A DNA stretch of 64,000 nucleotides. It comes from Goodfellowiella coeruleoviolacea (lineage in GTDB: Bacteria > Actinomycetota > Actinomycetes > Mycobacteriales > Pseudonocardiaceae). Below the pieces are notes generated by a model that was not told where the DNA came from, did no database searches, and saw only the letters and a list, made by a program, of their open reading frames with translations. The translations under genes were made by a program, and so were the position numbers. Positions 1 through 8,977 of this stretch are shown here, in pieces (positions within the stretch are counted from its first letter, which is position 1; every line of letters starts with the position of its first letter). The stretch spans positions 156,280-220,279 of the forward strand of contig NZ_JAMTCK010000017.1 in NCBI RefSeq assembly GCF_024171785.1. Reading direction: 5' to 3'.

Positions 1-301
1 CGGTCTGGTCGGCGGTGATCTGCCTGGCCTCGGGCTTGGTCAGGTAGTCGGTGGCGGTGTGCGGCAGGTCGCCGGTCCGCGTCTCCTGGCTGTCGTGCCA
101 CAGCGCGAGGAACGCGGCCCTGGCCGGATCGGCCCCCTCCTCGGCCGCGAGGATCGCGGCCAACTGGGCGACCCGCATGGTGTGCTCGGCGACGGACTCG
201 GGATCGCGCACGCCCACGTGCCACCAACCGGTGCGCCGCACGCGTTTCAACACCCCGAGTTCGTAGCCGAAGGCGGCGATCGCCGCGGCGTCGTCCGGCA
301 C
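1..301 (-). CDS. HD domain protein, YfbR/HDDC2-like 5'-deoxynucleotidase (3' end outside window)
   Basis: The 100 visible codons begin at a GTG preceded by GGAGGA with a short 3-nt gap. An HD-hydrolase core is visible: AEHT at residues 38-41 and WHDSQE at 68-73, which supply the first His and the metal-binding His-Asp pair. The WWHVG and VRDPESVAEH surroundings match the HDDC2/YfbR group of phosphohydrolases acting on deoxynucleoside monophosphates; substrate is inferred from family only. The gene runs off the left edge. It is divergent from the sigma factor gene to the right, leaving about 150 bp for both promoters. Confidence 0.8.
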   Translation of the reverse strand, partial: MPDDAAAIAAFGYELGVLKRVRRTGWWHVGVRDPESVAEHTMRVAQLAAILAAEEGADPARAAFLALWHDSQETRTGDLPHTATDYLTKPEARQITADQT

Positions 302-451
302 GTGTCCTCCCCGTCGGTTGGCGATGCGCAGCGCGCACCGCACGCCCGGCAAGTTGAGCACGTCCGGTTCGGCGGAGGACGAGCAGGTTCGGTTCACCGC
401 TGAAACGCCACCGTGGTTCGCGGGCAACCAGAGTCCGTGCGGACAACACCG

Positions 452-1036
452 ATGATCGCGCCCACGGCGCGCGCGGAGGGGGCGGGCTTGGGCGGTCTTG
501 ACGGTCCGGAGTCGCTGGTCGAGCTGTACGACGCCCACGCGGCCCAGTTGTACAACTACGTGGTCCGCCGGGCCGGCCCAGCCGTGGCCGACGACCTGGT
601 GTCCGAGACGTTCCTGATCGTCTGGGCACAGCGGGCCCGCTTCGACCAGACCCGGGCCAGCGCCAAGAGCTGGCTGTTCGGCGTGGCCACGAACCTGCTG
701 CGCAGGCACTTCCGCGCCGAGGCCCGGCGGCTGGACGCCTGGACCAGGGAGCTGGCCAGGCAGATCCACGTCGAGGACGTGGGCGCACGGGCCAGTTCGG
801 CGGCGGACGCCGACGCGCTGGCCGGGGAGCTGGCCGAGGAACTGGCCAAGCTGCGCACCGAGGAACGCGAAGCCCTGCTGCTGGTCGCCTGGGGCGACCT
901 CGGACCGAGCGAGATCGCCGAAGCCATGGGGGTGCCTGCGGCGACCGTGCGCACCTGGCTGCACCGGGCCAGGAGCCGGTTGCGCAACCGGGCCGCGGCG
1001 ACCACGACGGCACGGACGACACGGAGTGAACGATGA
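452..1036 (+). CDS. RNA polymerase sigma-70 family (ECF-type) sigma factor
   Basis: A small group-4 sigma factor of about 194 residues. Region 2 covers roughly residues 20-90 (LVELYDAHAAQLYNYV, then ADDLVSETFLIVW, the core- and -10-binding part). Region 4 is a C-terminal helix-turn-helix (GDLGPSEIAEAMGVPAATV). No zinc-binding anti-sigma gene follows. Instead the next gene overlaps by 4 bp (ATGA) and encodes a one-pass membrane protein, a common arrangement for this group. The start is uncertain: an in-frame GTG lies at 413, and the ATG at 452 is preferred because region 2 begins soon after it. Neither has a clear ribosome binding site. Confidence 0.85.
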   Translation: MIAPTARAEGAGLGGLDGPESLVELYDAHAAQLYNYVVRRAGPAVADDLVSETFLIVWAQRARFDQTRASAKSWLFGVATNLLRRHFRAEARRLDAWTRELARQIHVEDVGARASSAADADALAGELAEELAKLRTEEREALLLVAWGDLGPSEIAEAMGVPAATVRTWLHRARSRLRNRAAATTTARTTRSER

Positions 1037-2172
1037 CGAGTGACCACCAGGACAGCGGCCCCGATCTCGTTTCCCGCCTCGAACTCGACGCGCGGGTTGA
1101 CGCGGCCCTGCAACGAATCCACGCCGATGACGCGGCCGGCAACGCCGAGCGGGTGCGGGCCGGTCGGGACCGGCTCGTCGCCGCACTGGCCACCAGCCAG
1201 CCGACCCAGCTCCCCATCCCGTCGCGTCGGCGTGGCCGACGGGCACCTCGAATCCTGGCCGGCGCGGCGGCCGCGGTCGCGCTGGCCGGTGCGCTGCTCG
1301 CGGTCCAGGCACTGGGCGGCGCGAGCCTGCAGCCAGCCGCCTCGGCCGCCGCGGTGACCACGCTGAACCAGGCCGCCGCCCTGACCGTGCACGCGGCCGA
1401 CGCGCCACTGGCTCCCGGGCAGTTCCGGTACGTGGCGACGCGTCAGGTCAGCACGGTCCAGTTCACCGGGCCGGGCGCGTCCGACTGCGCCTACCAGCAG
1501 GAAACCCTCGTCGAGGTGTGGATCCCCGACAACCCGGACCAGGAGTGGTTGGAACGCCGCACCGAGCCGAACGAGCGCACCTGGGTCAGCTGCTCGCAGC
1601 AGGACGGCGACGCCACCGGCCACCCACTGCCAACACACCCCCAGGTCACCGAGCGGCGCGCCGCCAAGGGGCACTTCACCGGGGAGTTCGTCGGCCGGGA
1701 GAACGGCGGCGACATCCCCCTGCCCGAACCGGGTTTCGACAACCCCACGGCCGACTTCCTCGCCAGCCTGCCGCGCGATCCCCAGGAGCTGTACCAGGCG
1801 ATCCACGACTTCGTTCGCCAGAACGGGAACCAGGCGCGGCCCGATCTCGTGTTCGGTGCGGTCCAGTCGCTGCTGGCCACCGGTCTCGCCCCGGCCGACC
1901 TGCGGGCCGCGCTGTACCAGGCGGCCACCTACATCCCGGGCGTCGACGTCGTGGACAACGCGGTGAACCTGGACGGTCGGCAGGGCACGGCCATCGGCAT
2001 CACCAGGAACGCCGTCGTTCAGGAACAGCTGATCCTGGATCCGGCCAACGGGGACTTCATCGGCGAGCGCTCCGTGGTGACCGCCGAGGACCACGGTGTC
2101 CCAGCGGGCACGCGGCACTCCACGGCGGTGCGCACCAGCGTGGTGGACGCGCTCGGCGCCACGCCGCGGTAG
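1033..2172 (+). CDS. CU044_5270 family membrane protein paired with the sigma factor
   Basis: 379 residues: a charged cytoplasmic N-terminus of about 70 residues, one membrane helix (about 75-96, Ala/Leu/Val rich) and a large extracellular domain. Length, layout and position directly after an ECF sigma gene match the CU044_5270 family. The family's function is unproven; a role in controlling the sigma factor or sensing the envelope is plausible by position. The start codon lies inside the sigma stop (ATGA), so translation is probably coupled. No enzymatic motif is visible. Confidence 0.75.
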   Translation: MTSDHQDSGPDLVSRLELDARVDAALQRIHADDAAGNAERVRAGRDRLVAALATSQPTQLPIPSRRRGRRAPRILAGAAAAVALAGALLAVQALGGASLQPAASAAAVTTLNQAAALTVHAADAPLAPGQFRYVATRQVSTVQFTGPGASDCAYQQETLVEVWIPDNPDQEWLERRTEPNERTWVSCSQQDGDATGHPLPTHPQVTERRAAKGHFTGEFVGRENGGDIPLPEPGFDNPTADFLASLPRDPQELYQAIHDFVRQNGNQARPDLVFGAVQSLLATGLAPADLRAALYQAATYIPGVDVVDNAVNLDGRQGTAIGITRNAVVQEQLILDPANGDFIGERSVVTAEDHGVPAGTRHSTAVRTSVVDALGATPR

Positions 2173-2396
2173 TCGCTGGGACGTCCACTCAGGACAGACC
2201 GGGTGCGACCCGGCGCCGCGGTCGTTGGTCTGATCGTGGTTCTTCCCGGCACTGGATCGAGTGATTGCCGGCCTCGGACGGGTGGTACTGCGGGTCAGCG
2301 GCTGGTGGAAGCACGCCTGCTCCCGTTAGGCAAGTCGTGGGCTGCGAGCCCGGCGCCGGGCGCGGCGACGCCCGGCGCGACGCACTGCCACACGAC

Positions 2397-2426
2397 ACAG
2401 CAGTGTCCCGAACAGCAGTGTCCCGA
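2397..2426. repeat. 15-bp perfect tandem repeat before the lectin gene
   Basis: ACAGCAGTGTCCCGA occurs twice head to tail, ending 22 bp before the start of the lectin gene. It may be part of the 5' leader or a protein-binding site. The rest of the 276-bp gap (2173-2448) shows nothing clear. Confidence 0.6.
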
Positions 2427-2448
2427 CGGAACAACACAAGGGAGCACG

Positions 2449-2952
2449 ATGCCACGCGTTCGCACGTTGCTGGCCATGACCGGTGCCGCCGTCCTCGGCG
2501 TCGCGATGTTGGGGGGTCCGTCAGCTCAGGCGGCCGACGCCGACATGACGTACCAGGTGATCGCGAACGTCTTCGATCCCAGCCAGGTGCTCGACGCCAG
2601 GGCTGAGGGCACCGAATCCGGCACCGAGATCTGGACCTACTCGCACCACAGTGGACAGAACCAGCTCTGGTCGCTGCAGAGCTGGCCCAACGGCACGGTG
2701 GGCATTGTCGGCAAGCAGAGCGGCAGATGCATCACCCCGACCGGCCCGGGCGGCGGCCTGGTGCTGCGGGACTGCGAGCCGTACCAGCGCACCCAGCGGT
2801 GGTACCGGATCTACCGCCCGGACGGGTCGATCACCTTTGAGAACGACCTGCTGCCCGGCCAGTGCCTCGCCCTCGGCCAGTACAACAACCGGGCGGTGCT
2901 CGCCTACTGCGACGGCTACGACACGCAGAACTGGCGCGTCCGCTCCGCCTGA
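2449..2952 (+). CDS. Secreted ricin-type beta-trefoil lectin domain protein
   Basis: 167 residues. The ATG at 2449 follows a GGGAG ribosome binding site and begins a signal peptide (MPRVRT, hydrophobic core, cleavage near SAQAADA at about residue 28). The mature part is a single ricin B-type trefoil with the repeated Q-x-W signature: NQLWSLQ, QRWYR and TQNWRV. There is no catalytic domain, so it is probably a free extracellular carbohydrate-binding protein. The reading frame is open upstream to 2203, but that part lacks codon character and a ribosome binding site. Its glycan target is unknown. Confidence 0.85.
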   Translation: MPRVRTLLAMTGAAVLGVAMLGGPSAQAADADMTYQVIANVFDPSQVLDARAEGTESGTEIWTYSHHSGQNQLWSLQSWPNGTVGIVGKQSGRCITPTGPGGGLVLRDCEPYQRTQRWYRIYRPDGSITFENDLLPGQCLALGQYNNRAVLAYCDGYDTQNWRVRSA

Positions 2953-3067
2953 CGTCAGGCGGTAGCCGGCTGAACCCGCGTGTTGGCCGGCCGGTCGGCG
3001 GAGCGCGCCCGGCCGGCCAGCACGACCGGGGTGCCGGTGGCCGCCGCGGCCGGGCGCGGCCAGCGGG

Positions 3068-3796
3068 TCAGAGCAGCGAGAGCAGCAGGCCCAGCCAGGC
3101 CAGGGCCACCCCGGCGGTCACGCCGTAGGACACCCAGCGCCACACCGGGACCCGGCGGGCCAACCACACCGACGGCGCGATGCCGCCGACCACCAGCACG
3201 TTGGCCACCAGGGCGAGCAGCACGCTGGTCTCGGCCAGGCCGACCGAGAGCGCCACGATGGTCAGCACCACGATCACGGCGACGAACGCGCTCACGGTGA
3301 GCCCGGTCCCCCAGGGGGTGGGCTCCGCCGGTTGGGTGACCGCCCAGGCCCCGGCCGGCGGCTGGCCCGACGCGGCGTCCTCGGCCCCCGCTTCGGCCGC
3401 ACCACCACCGGCGGTGCCGGTCGGCTGGTCGGCGGACCGGTCCGCGTGGCCAGGCTGGTCCGGGCGGTCCGGCCGGGGGCGGTCCGGGGTGGGCGTGGCT
3501 GGCGGCACCTCGACCACGGCCACCTCACCGTTCATCGGGTTGGTGTAGGCGACCGGGGTGCGCATCACCTCGGCCACCCGGCTGGCGAGCTGCCGGCCCC
3601 GCCGGCCCACCAGCGCGCCGGCCGTGCCCTCGGCGGCCTGACCCGCCCGGCGCACCGCCTCGGCCACCTTGGCCCACTCGTGCAGGGCGTCCACCAACCC
3701 GGAACCCAGTGGCAGGCTGCGCGGGTCGACCTCGTGTACCTCCGAGCCGCTCCGCCCCGCCAGCACGGCGCGTCCACCCTTGGCCCGCAGTTCCAC
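3068..3796 (-). CDS. DUF2537 family membrane protein
   Basis: 242 residues from the GTG at 3796 (VELRAKGGRAVL), which has GGGGAG upstream. Residues 1-90 form a soluble conserved region (HEVDPRSLPLG, then ALHEWAKVAEAVR), typical of actinobacterial DUF2537. A Pro/Ala/Asp-rich linker (about 110-165) leads to three or four C-terminal membrane helices. Function is unknown. It lies downstream of and in the same direction as the TrmH methylase gene, with a 208-bp gap. Assignment to DUF2537 is from the N-terminal pattern. Confidence 0.65.
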   Translation of the reverse strand: MELRAKGGRAVLAGRSGSEVHEVDPRSLPLGSGLVDALHEWAKVAEAVRRAGQAAEGTAGALVGRRGRQLASRVAEVMRTPVAYTNPMNGEVAVVEVPPATPTPDRPRPDRPDQPGHADRSADQPTGTAGGGAAEAGAEDAASGQPPAGAWAVTQPAEPTPWGTGLTVSAFVAVIVVLTIVALSVGLAETSVLLALVANVLVVGGIAPSVWLARRVPVWRWVSYGVTAGVALAWLGLLLSLL

Positions 3797-4004
3797 GGCG
3801 CTGTTCTCCCCTTCTGGTCGGCCAGTCCGATCGGCCTGGCTCCACTGCCAGCGTCGCCGCTGGTCGGCGCGCGGTCGGTGCGCGCACGGCCGGCGCCGCC
3901 GCGGCGATCTCCTGACCGGGTGCCCACCCACCCGCGCGCGAACCCCGTGCCTCGAACGTAGCGCGTTGGGCCAGGTGGGTCAGCCGCAGCCGCCGGTTGG
4001 TGGG

Positions 4005-4910
4005 TCAGCCGCCGGCTGGTGGGTCAGCCCTGGTGGGCCCGGCCGGCGCTTGCCCGGCAGGCGTGGCCCTGGCCGTGGTGGGCCCGGCCACGGTGGGTCC
4101 GGCCGTGGTGTGCGCGGCCGTGGCGTAGAAGGCGATCGCCGCCGCGGTGGCCACGTTGAGCGAGTCCACCCCGCTGGTCATCGGAATCCGCACGGCGAGG
4201 TCGGCCGCGCTGATGGCCGCCTCGGTCAGGCCGGGCCCCTCGGCGCCGAGCAGCACCGCCACCCGCCCCTGGTCCAGCCGGGCCGCCGGCAGCGCGACCG
4301 ACCCGGGCCTCGGGGTCAGCGCGGCCACGCGGAAACCGTTGTCACGCAACAGGTTCAGCCCGTCCGGCCAGGGCGTGAGCGTGGTGAACGGCACGCGCAG
4401 CACATGCCCCATGGACACCCGGACGCTGCGCCGGTAGAGCGGGTCGCTGCACCCGGCGCCGAGCAGCACCCCGTCGATGCCGAGGGCGGCGGCGTTGCGG
4501 AACAACGCGCCCAGGTTCTCGTGGTCGCCGACGCCCTCCAGCACGGCCAGCCGCCGGGACGTGGCGACCAGTTGCTCGGCCGGGGGCTGTTCGGCGCGGT
4601 CGGCCACGGCGAGCACGCCCCGGTTGAGGTGGAAGCCCACGATCTCGGCCATCACCTCGGCGCTTGCCACGTAGGCGGGCACGTCGACCTCGGCGATGTC
4701 GTCGGCGAGTTCGTCGAAGCGCCTGGCCACGCCCAGCAGCGCGCGCACCGGGTAGGGCGAGTCCAGCAGCCGGCGGACCACGACCACGCCCTCGGCGATC
4801 ACCAGGCCGCGGCCACCGGGGCGGTCCGGACGCCGGTCGGCGTGGGTCAGGTCCCGGAAGTCGGCCACCCGCTCGTCCGCCGGGTCGTTGATCTGGATCA
4901 CTCGCGCCAC
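4005..4910 (-). CDS. TrmH/SpoU-family RNA 2'-O-methyltransferase
   Basis: 301 residues. The SPOUT knot signatures are all present: motif 1 HENLGALFRNAAALG (about 135-150), motif 2 LLGAEGPGLTE (about 217-228) and motif 3 IPMTSGVDSLNVATAAAI (about 243-260). These bind S-adenosylmethionine in the trefoil knot and supply the catalytic Arg and Asn. An N-terminal substrate-binding domain covers about 1-110. The target RNA site is not predictable. The C-terminal 35 residues are a low-complexity Ala/Gly/Pro/Thr tail (AGPT-like repeats) unrelated to the fold and encoded by repetitive DNA; it probably arose by slippage and is dispensable. Confidence 0.85.
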   Translation of the reverse strand: MARVIQINDPADERVADFRDLTHADRRPDRPGGRGLVIAEGVVVVRRLLDSPYPVRALLGVARRFDELADDIAEVDVPAYVASAEVMAEIVGFHLNRGVLAVADRAEQPPAEQLVATSRRLAVLEGVGDHENLGALFRNAAALGIDGVLLGAGCSDPLYRRSVRVSMGHVLRVPFTTLTPWPDGLNLLRDNGFRVAALTPRPGSVALPAARLDQGRVAVLLGAEGPGLTEAAISAADLAVRIPMTSGVDSLNVATAAAIAFYATAAHTTAGPTVAGPTTARATPAGQAPAGPTRADPPAGG

Positions 4911-5123
4911 CCTGGGAGTTTCGCATTTCGCGATCCGGGGAAGAGATACCTCCGAAGGGAGGAGGCCGGTGGCACCGTCATGACCAGCAGGGTTTCGCTC
5001 ATTGTTACTACCACGTCACAGAGAGCACCGATTTGGGCGCTAGCAGGCGTATGGTTGCTGTGTCACGGTTAGCCCCCGCAACCCACCGGATCCAGGTTCA
5101 TCCGTTCGTTCAGGGGAGGCGGC

Positions 5124-6620
5124 ATGGGAAAGAATGTGTCCGGCCGCTCGTTCACCAATGAGGACCGCCAGATCTACCGAGAGAAGGTCCAGCGCTGCCT
5201 GGACGCCCTCGCCACGATGTTGACGGAGAGCCGCTTCTCCTTTCCCCGTCAGCAGATGGGCCTGGAGATCGAGCTGAATCTGGTGGACGAGGCAATGCGT
5301 CCAGCCATGGCCAACTCCGTGGTGCTGGAGAAGATCAACGATCCCGCGTTCACCCAGGAACTCGGACAGCACAACCTGGAGATCAACGTGCCGCCCCGCC
5401 CGCTGGCCGGTGACGAGGCCGTCGGGCTGGAGCGGGAGCTGCGCACGGCACTGGAGTCCGCGAACGCCAAGGCGCAGGACGCGGGCGCGCAGATCGTGAT
5501 GATCGGGGTGCTGCCCACGCTGACCCAGGCGCACTTCGACGCGCAGTGGCTGTCCCACAACCCCCGCTACTCCCTGCTCAACGAGCAGATCTTCGCGGCG
5601 CGCGGCGAGGAGATGGTGCTCAGCATGGAGGGCTCGGCCATGCCGGGCCGGCCCACCGAGCGGCTGCGCACCAGCACCGACTCGATCCTGCCGGAGGCCG
5701 CGTGCACCTCGGTGCAGCTGCACCTGCAGGTCGACCCCGAGGACTTCGCCGCGCACTGGAACGCGGCGCAGTGCCTGGCCGGGGTGCAGGTGGCACTGGC
5801 CGCCAACTCACCGTTCCTGCTGGGCAAGGCGCTGTGGCACGAGACCCGCATCCCGCTGTTCCAGCAGGCCACCGACACCCGGCCGGAGGAGCTGAAGAAC
5901 CAGGGCGTGCGGCCTCGGGTGTGGTTCGGCGAGCGCTGGATCACCTCGATCTTCGACCTGTTCGAGGAGAACGCCCGCTACTTCCCGGCGCTGCTGCCGG
6001 AGACCGACGGCGAGGACCCGCTGGCCGCGCTGAGCGCAGGCAGGGCGCCCAAGCTGTCCGAACTGCGCCTGCACAACGGCACGATCTGGCGGTGGAACCG
6101 GCCGGTGTACGACCTGGTGGACGGCGTGCCGCACCTGCGGGTGGAGAACCGGGTGCTGCCGGCCGGGCCGACGGTGATCGACACCCTGGCCAACGCCGCG
6201 TTCTTCTACGGCGCGCAGCGGGCGCTGTGCGAACAGGACCGTCCACTCTGGACGCAGATGTCGTTCCAGGCGGCCGAGGAGAACCTCTACTCCGGGGCGC
6301 GGCACGGGCTGGGTGCCCAGCTCTACTGGCCGGGCATCGGCTGGGTTCCCCCCGACGAACTGGTGTTGCGGCGGCTGCTGCCCATGGCGCACGAGGGCTT
6401 GCGCGCGTGCGGGGTGTCCGACCGGACGCGGGAGCGCTACCTCGGCGTGATCGAGCAGCGCTGCCTGGCCAGGCGCACCGGGGCGGCCTGGCAGCGGGAG
6501 ACCGTGTCGCTGCTGGAGGAGCGCGGCGCGGACCGGCGCGGCGCCCTGCTCGGCATGCTCAACCGCTACCTGGAGCTGATGCGGGCCGGCGAGCCGGTGC
6601 ACACCTGGCCGATCGGCTGA
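5124..6620 (+). CDS. Glutamate-cysteine ligase family protein (GCS2-like)
   Basis: 498 residues, the normal length for the actinobacterial group. Residues QMGLEIELNLVDE (about 48-60) carry the metal- and ATP-binding Glu residues of the GCS2 superfamily, and QHNLEINVPPRPL follows. RLHNGTIWRWNRPVYD and HLRVENRVLPAGPTV further match this family. Members join glutamate to an amine or amino acid. In mycothiol-producing actinomycetes the physiological substrate of this long form is not established. The ATG follows AGGGGAGGCGGC, a strong ribosome binding site. It is transcribed alone. Confidence 0.85.
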   Translation: MGKNVSGRSFTNEDRQIYREKVQRCLDALATMLTESRFSFPRQQMGLEIELNLVDEAMRPAMANSVVLEKINDPAFTQELGQHNLEINVPPRPLAGDEAVGLERELRTALESANAKAQDAGAQIVMIGVLPTLTQAHFDAQWLSHNPRYSLLNEQIFAARGEEMVLSMEGSAMPGRPTERLRTSTDSILPEAACTSVQLHLQVDPEDFAAHWNAAQCLAGVQVALAANSPFLLGKALWHETRIPLFQQATDTRPEELKNQGVRPRVWFGERWITSIFDLFEENARYFPALLPETDGEDPLAALSAGRAPKLSELRLHNGTIWRWNRPVYDLVDGVPHLRVENRVLPAGPTVIDTLANAAFFYGAQRALCEQDRPLWTQMSFQAAEENLYSGARHGLGAQLYWPGIGWVPPDELVLRRLLPMAHEGLRACGVSDRTRERYLGVIEQRCLARRTGAAWQRETVSLLEERGADRRGALLGMLNRYLELMRAGEPVHTWPIG

Positions 6621-6689
6621 GCGATCACCGGGGCGCGGGCCCGGGAGCGGCGCCGCTGATCCGCGGCCGGTGGCCGGGTCGGCGGCGCC

Positions 6690-7109
6690 TCAGCGCCGGC
6701 GGCTCGACTTGAGCGGCGCCACCTCGGCCCCGTCGTGGGTGTTGCGGCACTCGGTCGCGGTGACCGCCTCCACCGCCAGGGTGAACATGCCGCGCACCCC
6801 GGTGTAGATGGACTCGCCCCGGGACGCCAGGGACAGGTGCACCTGTCGGGAGTCGGAGAAGTCCCGCAGGTCCTTGGCGCCCTTCTTGCCCTCGGTGCCC
6901 GGCGGGGCGGTGGCGCCGCGCAGGTTCACCTCCAGCCACGCCGCGACCTCCTCCGGCGTGCTGAGCACCTCCTCGGGCGTGCGCTCCAGCCGTTCCTGCC
7001 GGCTGGGGGCCGCGTCGAGTGAGGTGTGCTCCACGTAGCCGTGCCAGTGGGTGTTGCGCAACTGCCAGGTCTGTTCGACCGGCCACTCCTCAGCGGTGCT
7101 GCTGCTCAT
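6690..7109 (-). CDS. Conserved hypothetical protein, acidic, soluble
   Basis: 139 residues from the ATG at 7109 (MSSSTAEEWP). No known domain is recognised. Visible features are an aromatic N-terminal stretch (QTWQLRNTHWHGYVEH), a segment of small charged repeats (RTPEEVLSTPEEVAAWLEV) and a lysine patch (EGKKGAKDL). Even composition and codon use support real coding. It stands alone downstream of the ABC-F gene on the same strand, with a 76-bp gap, and could be co-transcribed with it. Confidence 0.6.
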   Translation of the reverse strand: MSSSTAEEWPVEQTWQLRNTHWHGYVEHTSLDAAPSRQERLERTPEEVLSTPEEVAAWLEVNLRGATAPPGTEGKKGAKDLRDFSDSRQVHLSLASRGESIYTGVRGMFTLAVEAVTATECRNTHDGAEVAPLKSSRRR

Positions 7110-7185
7110 GGCGCCATGATGCACCACGTCCGGGCCCCCGGTGCCGAGATCGACAGCTGACCCGCCCGCCCGGTCGGGCCGGGGT

Positions 7186-8820
7186 TCACAGCTCGCGCAC
7201 GTCCAGCTCGTGGTCCACCCGCACGGCCTGGGCGAACCGCCGGTCGTGGGTCACCAGCAGCACGGTGCCCGGGTAGTCGGTGAGCGCCTGTTCCAGCTGC
7301 TGGATGGCGGGCAGGTCCAGGTGGTTGGTGGGCTCGTCGAGCACCAGGCAGGTGGTGCCGCGCGCCTGCAGCAGGGCCAGGCCGGCCCGGGTGCGCTCGC
7401 CGGGGGAGAGCGTGCGCGCCGGGCGGACCACGGCGTCCGCGTCCACCCGGAACTTGGCCAGCAGGGTGCGGGTGTCCTCCTCGCTCAGCCCCGCCGCCTC
7501 GGCCACCACGGCCAGCACCGGCCGGTCCGTTGCGAACGCCGCGCGCAACTGGTCCACCTCGCTGACCACCACGTTGGCGCCGACCGCGCGTTCGCCCGAG
7601 ACCAGGGGAACGCGCCCGAGCAGCGCGCCGAGCAGGGTGGACTTGCCGGTGCCGTTGGGGCCGGTGATCCGCCAGCGCTCACCAGCGCCGATGGTCAGGT
7701 TGACCGGCCCGAGGGTGACGTCCCCGCGCCGGATGACGGCCTGCCTGAGGGTGAACACCACCTGGCTGCCCCGGCCGGCTGAGGGCAGCCGCAGCCGCAG
7801 CTCCCACGGCTCGCGCGGCTCCGCCACCTCGGTGAGCCGGTCCAGCGCGCGTTCCGCCGCCGACGCCTTGCCCGCCCCGTACTGGGCGGTCTGCCGGTGG
7901 TGGTGCTTGATGTGCTTGTCGGTCTCCCCCGACCTGGCCACCCGGCGCTCGCCCGTGCGCGCCCACTCCCTGGCCTGCCTGGCCCGCTCGGCCAGGGCGT
8001 CGCGGGTGGCGGCGTAGCGCTCGTAGGACTCGCGCGCGTGCCGGTCGGCCGCGTCGCGTTCCTCCAGGTAGGCGTCCCAGCCGCCGTGGAACACCCGCAG
8101 CTGGTGGCTGAACTCGTCCAGGTCGGCCACGGCGGTGACGGTCCTGGCCAGGAACTCCCGGTCGTGGCTGACCAGCACCATGCCGGCCGGGCTGGCGGTG
8201 ACGTGGGCTTCCAGCAGTTCCAGCCCGGCCACGTCGAGGTCGTTGGTCGGCTCGTCCAGCAGCAGCACGTCGGCGCGCACCAGCAGCACCGCGGCCAGCC
8301 GCAGCCGGGCGGACTGGCCGCCGGACAGCTCGCGCACGTCCCGGTCGTCCAGCAGGGTGGCGGGCAGGCCCAGCCGGTCGCACACGGCGTCGGCGCGCTC
8401 GGCGAAGTCGGCGGCGCCGACCGCGGTCCAGTGGTCCAGCGCGGCGGCGTAGTCGTCCTCGACGTGCCGGCCGCCGTCGGCCAGTGCCTCGGCCGTGCGC
8501 TGCAACCGCTGCTCGGCCTCGGCCACGCCGGTGCGTCGGGCCAGGTGGTCGCGCAGGGACTCGCCGGGGTGGGCCGGGCCGGCGCCGGGCTGGGTCTCCT
8601 GGGTCAGGTGGGCGACGACGGCGGTGGCCGGGTGTCTGGTGACGCTGCCCTGCTCCGGCGGCAGCTCACCGGCCAGCACCCGCAGCAGGGTGGACTTGCC
8701 AACGCCGTTGGGGGCGATCAGGCCGACGCGATCACCGGGTGAGACGTCCAGATCCACCCCCGCGAGCACGGTCCGCGGCCCGAACGACACCGTGACACCC
8801 TTGGCCACCAGGACAGACAC
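7186..8820 (-). CDS. ABC-F family ATP-binding protein, antibiotic-resistance type
   Basis: 544 residues with two ATPase domains and no membrane segment. Domain 1 has Walker A APNGVGKST, signature LSGGQSARLRLA and Walker B LLLDEPTNDLD. Domain 2 has GPNGTGKST, signature LSPGERTRAGLA and LVLDEPTNHLD. A basic helical linker (about 240-310) separates them. The LSPGE variant in the second signature resembles actinomycete ribosome-protection proteins of the TlrC/OleB/CarA type, which displace drugs from the 50S tunnel. The GTG at 8820 starts the first strand (VSVLVAKGV). The divergent-resistance neighbour at 8978 also acts on 23S rRNA. Confidence 0.85.
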   Translation of the reverse strand: MSVLVAKGVTVSFGPRTVLAGVDLDVSPGDRVGLIAPNGVGKSTLLRVLAGELPPEQGSVTRHPATAVVAHLTQETQPGAGPAHPGESLRDHLARRTGVAEAEQRLQRTAEALADGGRHVEDDYAAALDHWTAVGAADFAERADAVCDRLGLPATLLDDRDVRELSGGQSARLRLAAVLLVRADVLLLDEPTNDLDVAGLELLEAHVTASPAGMVLVSHDREFLARTVTAVADLDEFSHQLRVFHGGWDAYLEERDAADRHARESYERYAATRDALAERARQAREWARTGERRVARSGETDKHIKHHHRQTAQYGAGKASAAERALDRLTEVAEPREPWELRLRLPSAGRGSQVVFTLRQAVIRRGDVTLGPVNLTIGAGERWRITGPNGTGKSTLLGALLGRVPLVSGERAVGANVVVSEVDQLRAAFATDRPVLAVVAEAAGLSEEDTRTLLAKFRVDADAVVRPARTLSPGERTRAGLALLQARGTTCLVLDEPTNHLDLPAIQQLEQALTDYPGTVLLVTHDRRFAQAVRVDHELDVREL

Positions 8821-8977
8821 GCCGCTGACCGTCCCAGCACCAGCGGTCGGTCGGCAACCGGTTTTCCCGCGCCGGCCGGGCCGGCCCGCGTCCTGTCCAC
8901 GTGGCGCGCCGTCGGGTCGGCACGAGAACGGACTGGTGGTCACCGCGCAGCGCGATCTCGTCACCGCTCGTGTTCGA

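Noticed and set aside
556..2118. 520-codon minus-strand frame opposite the sigma factor and its partner
   Set aside because: The plus-strand genes show family motifs and coupling; the opposite frame shows none.
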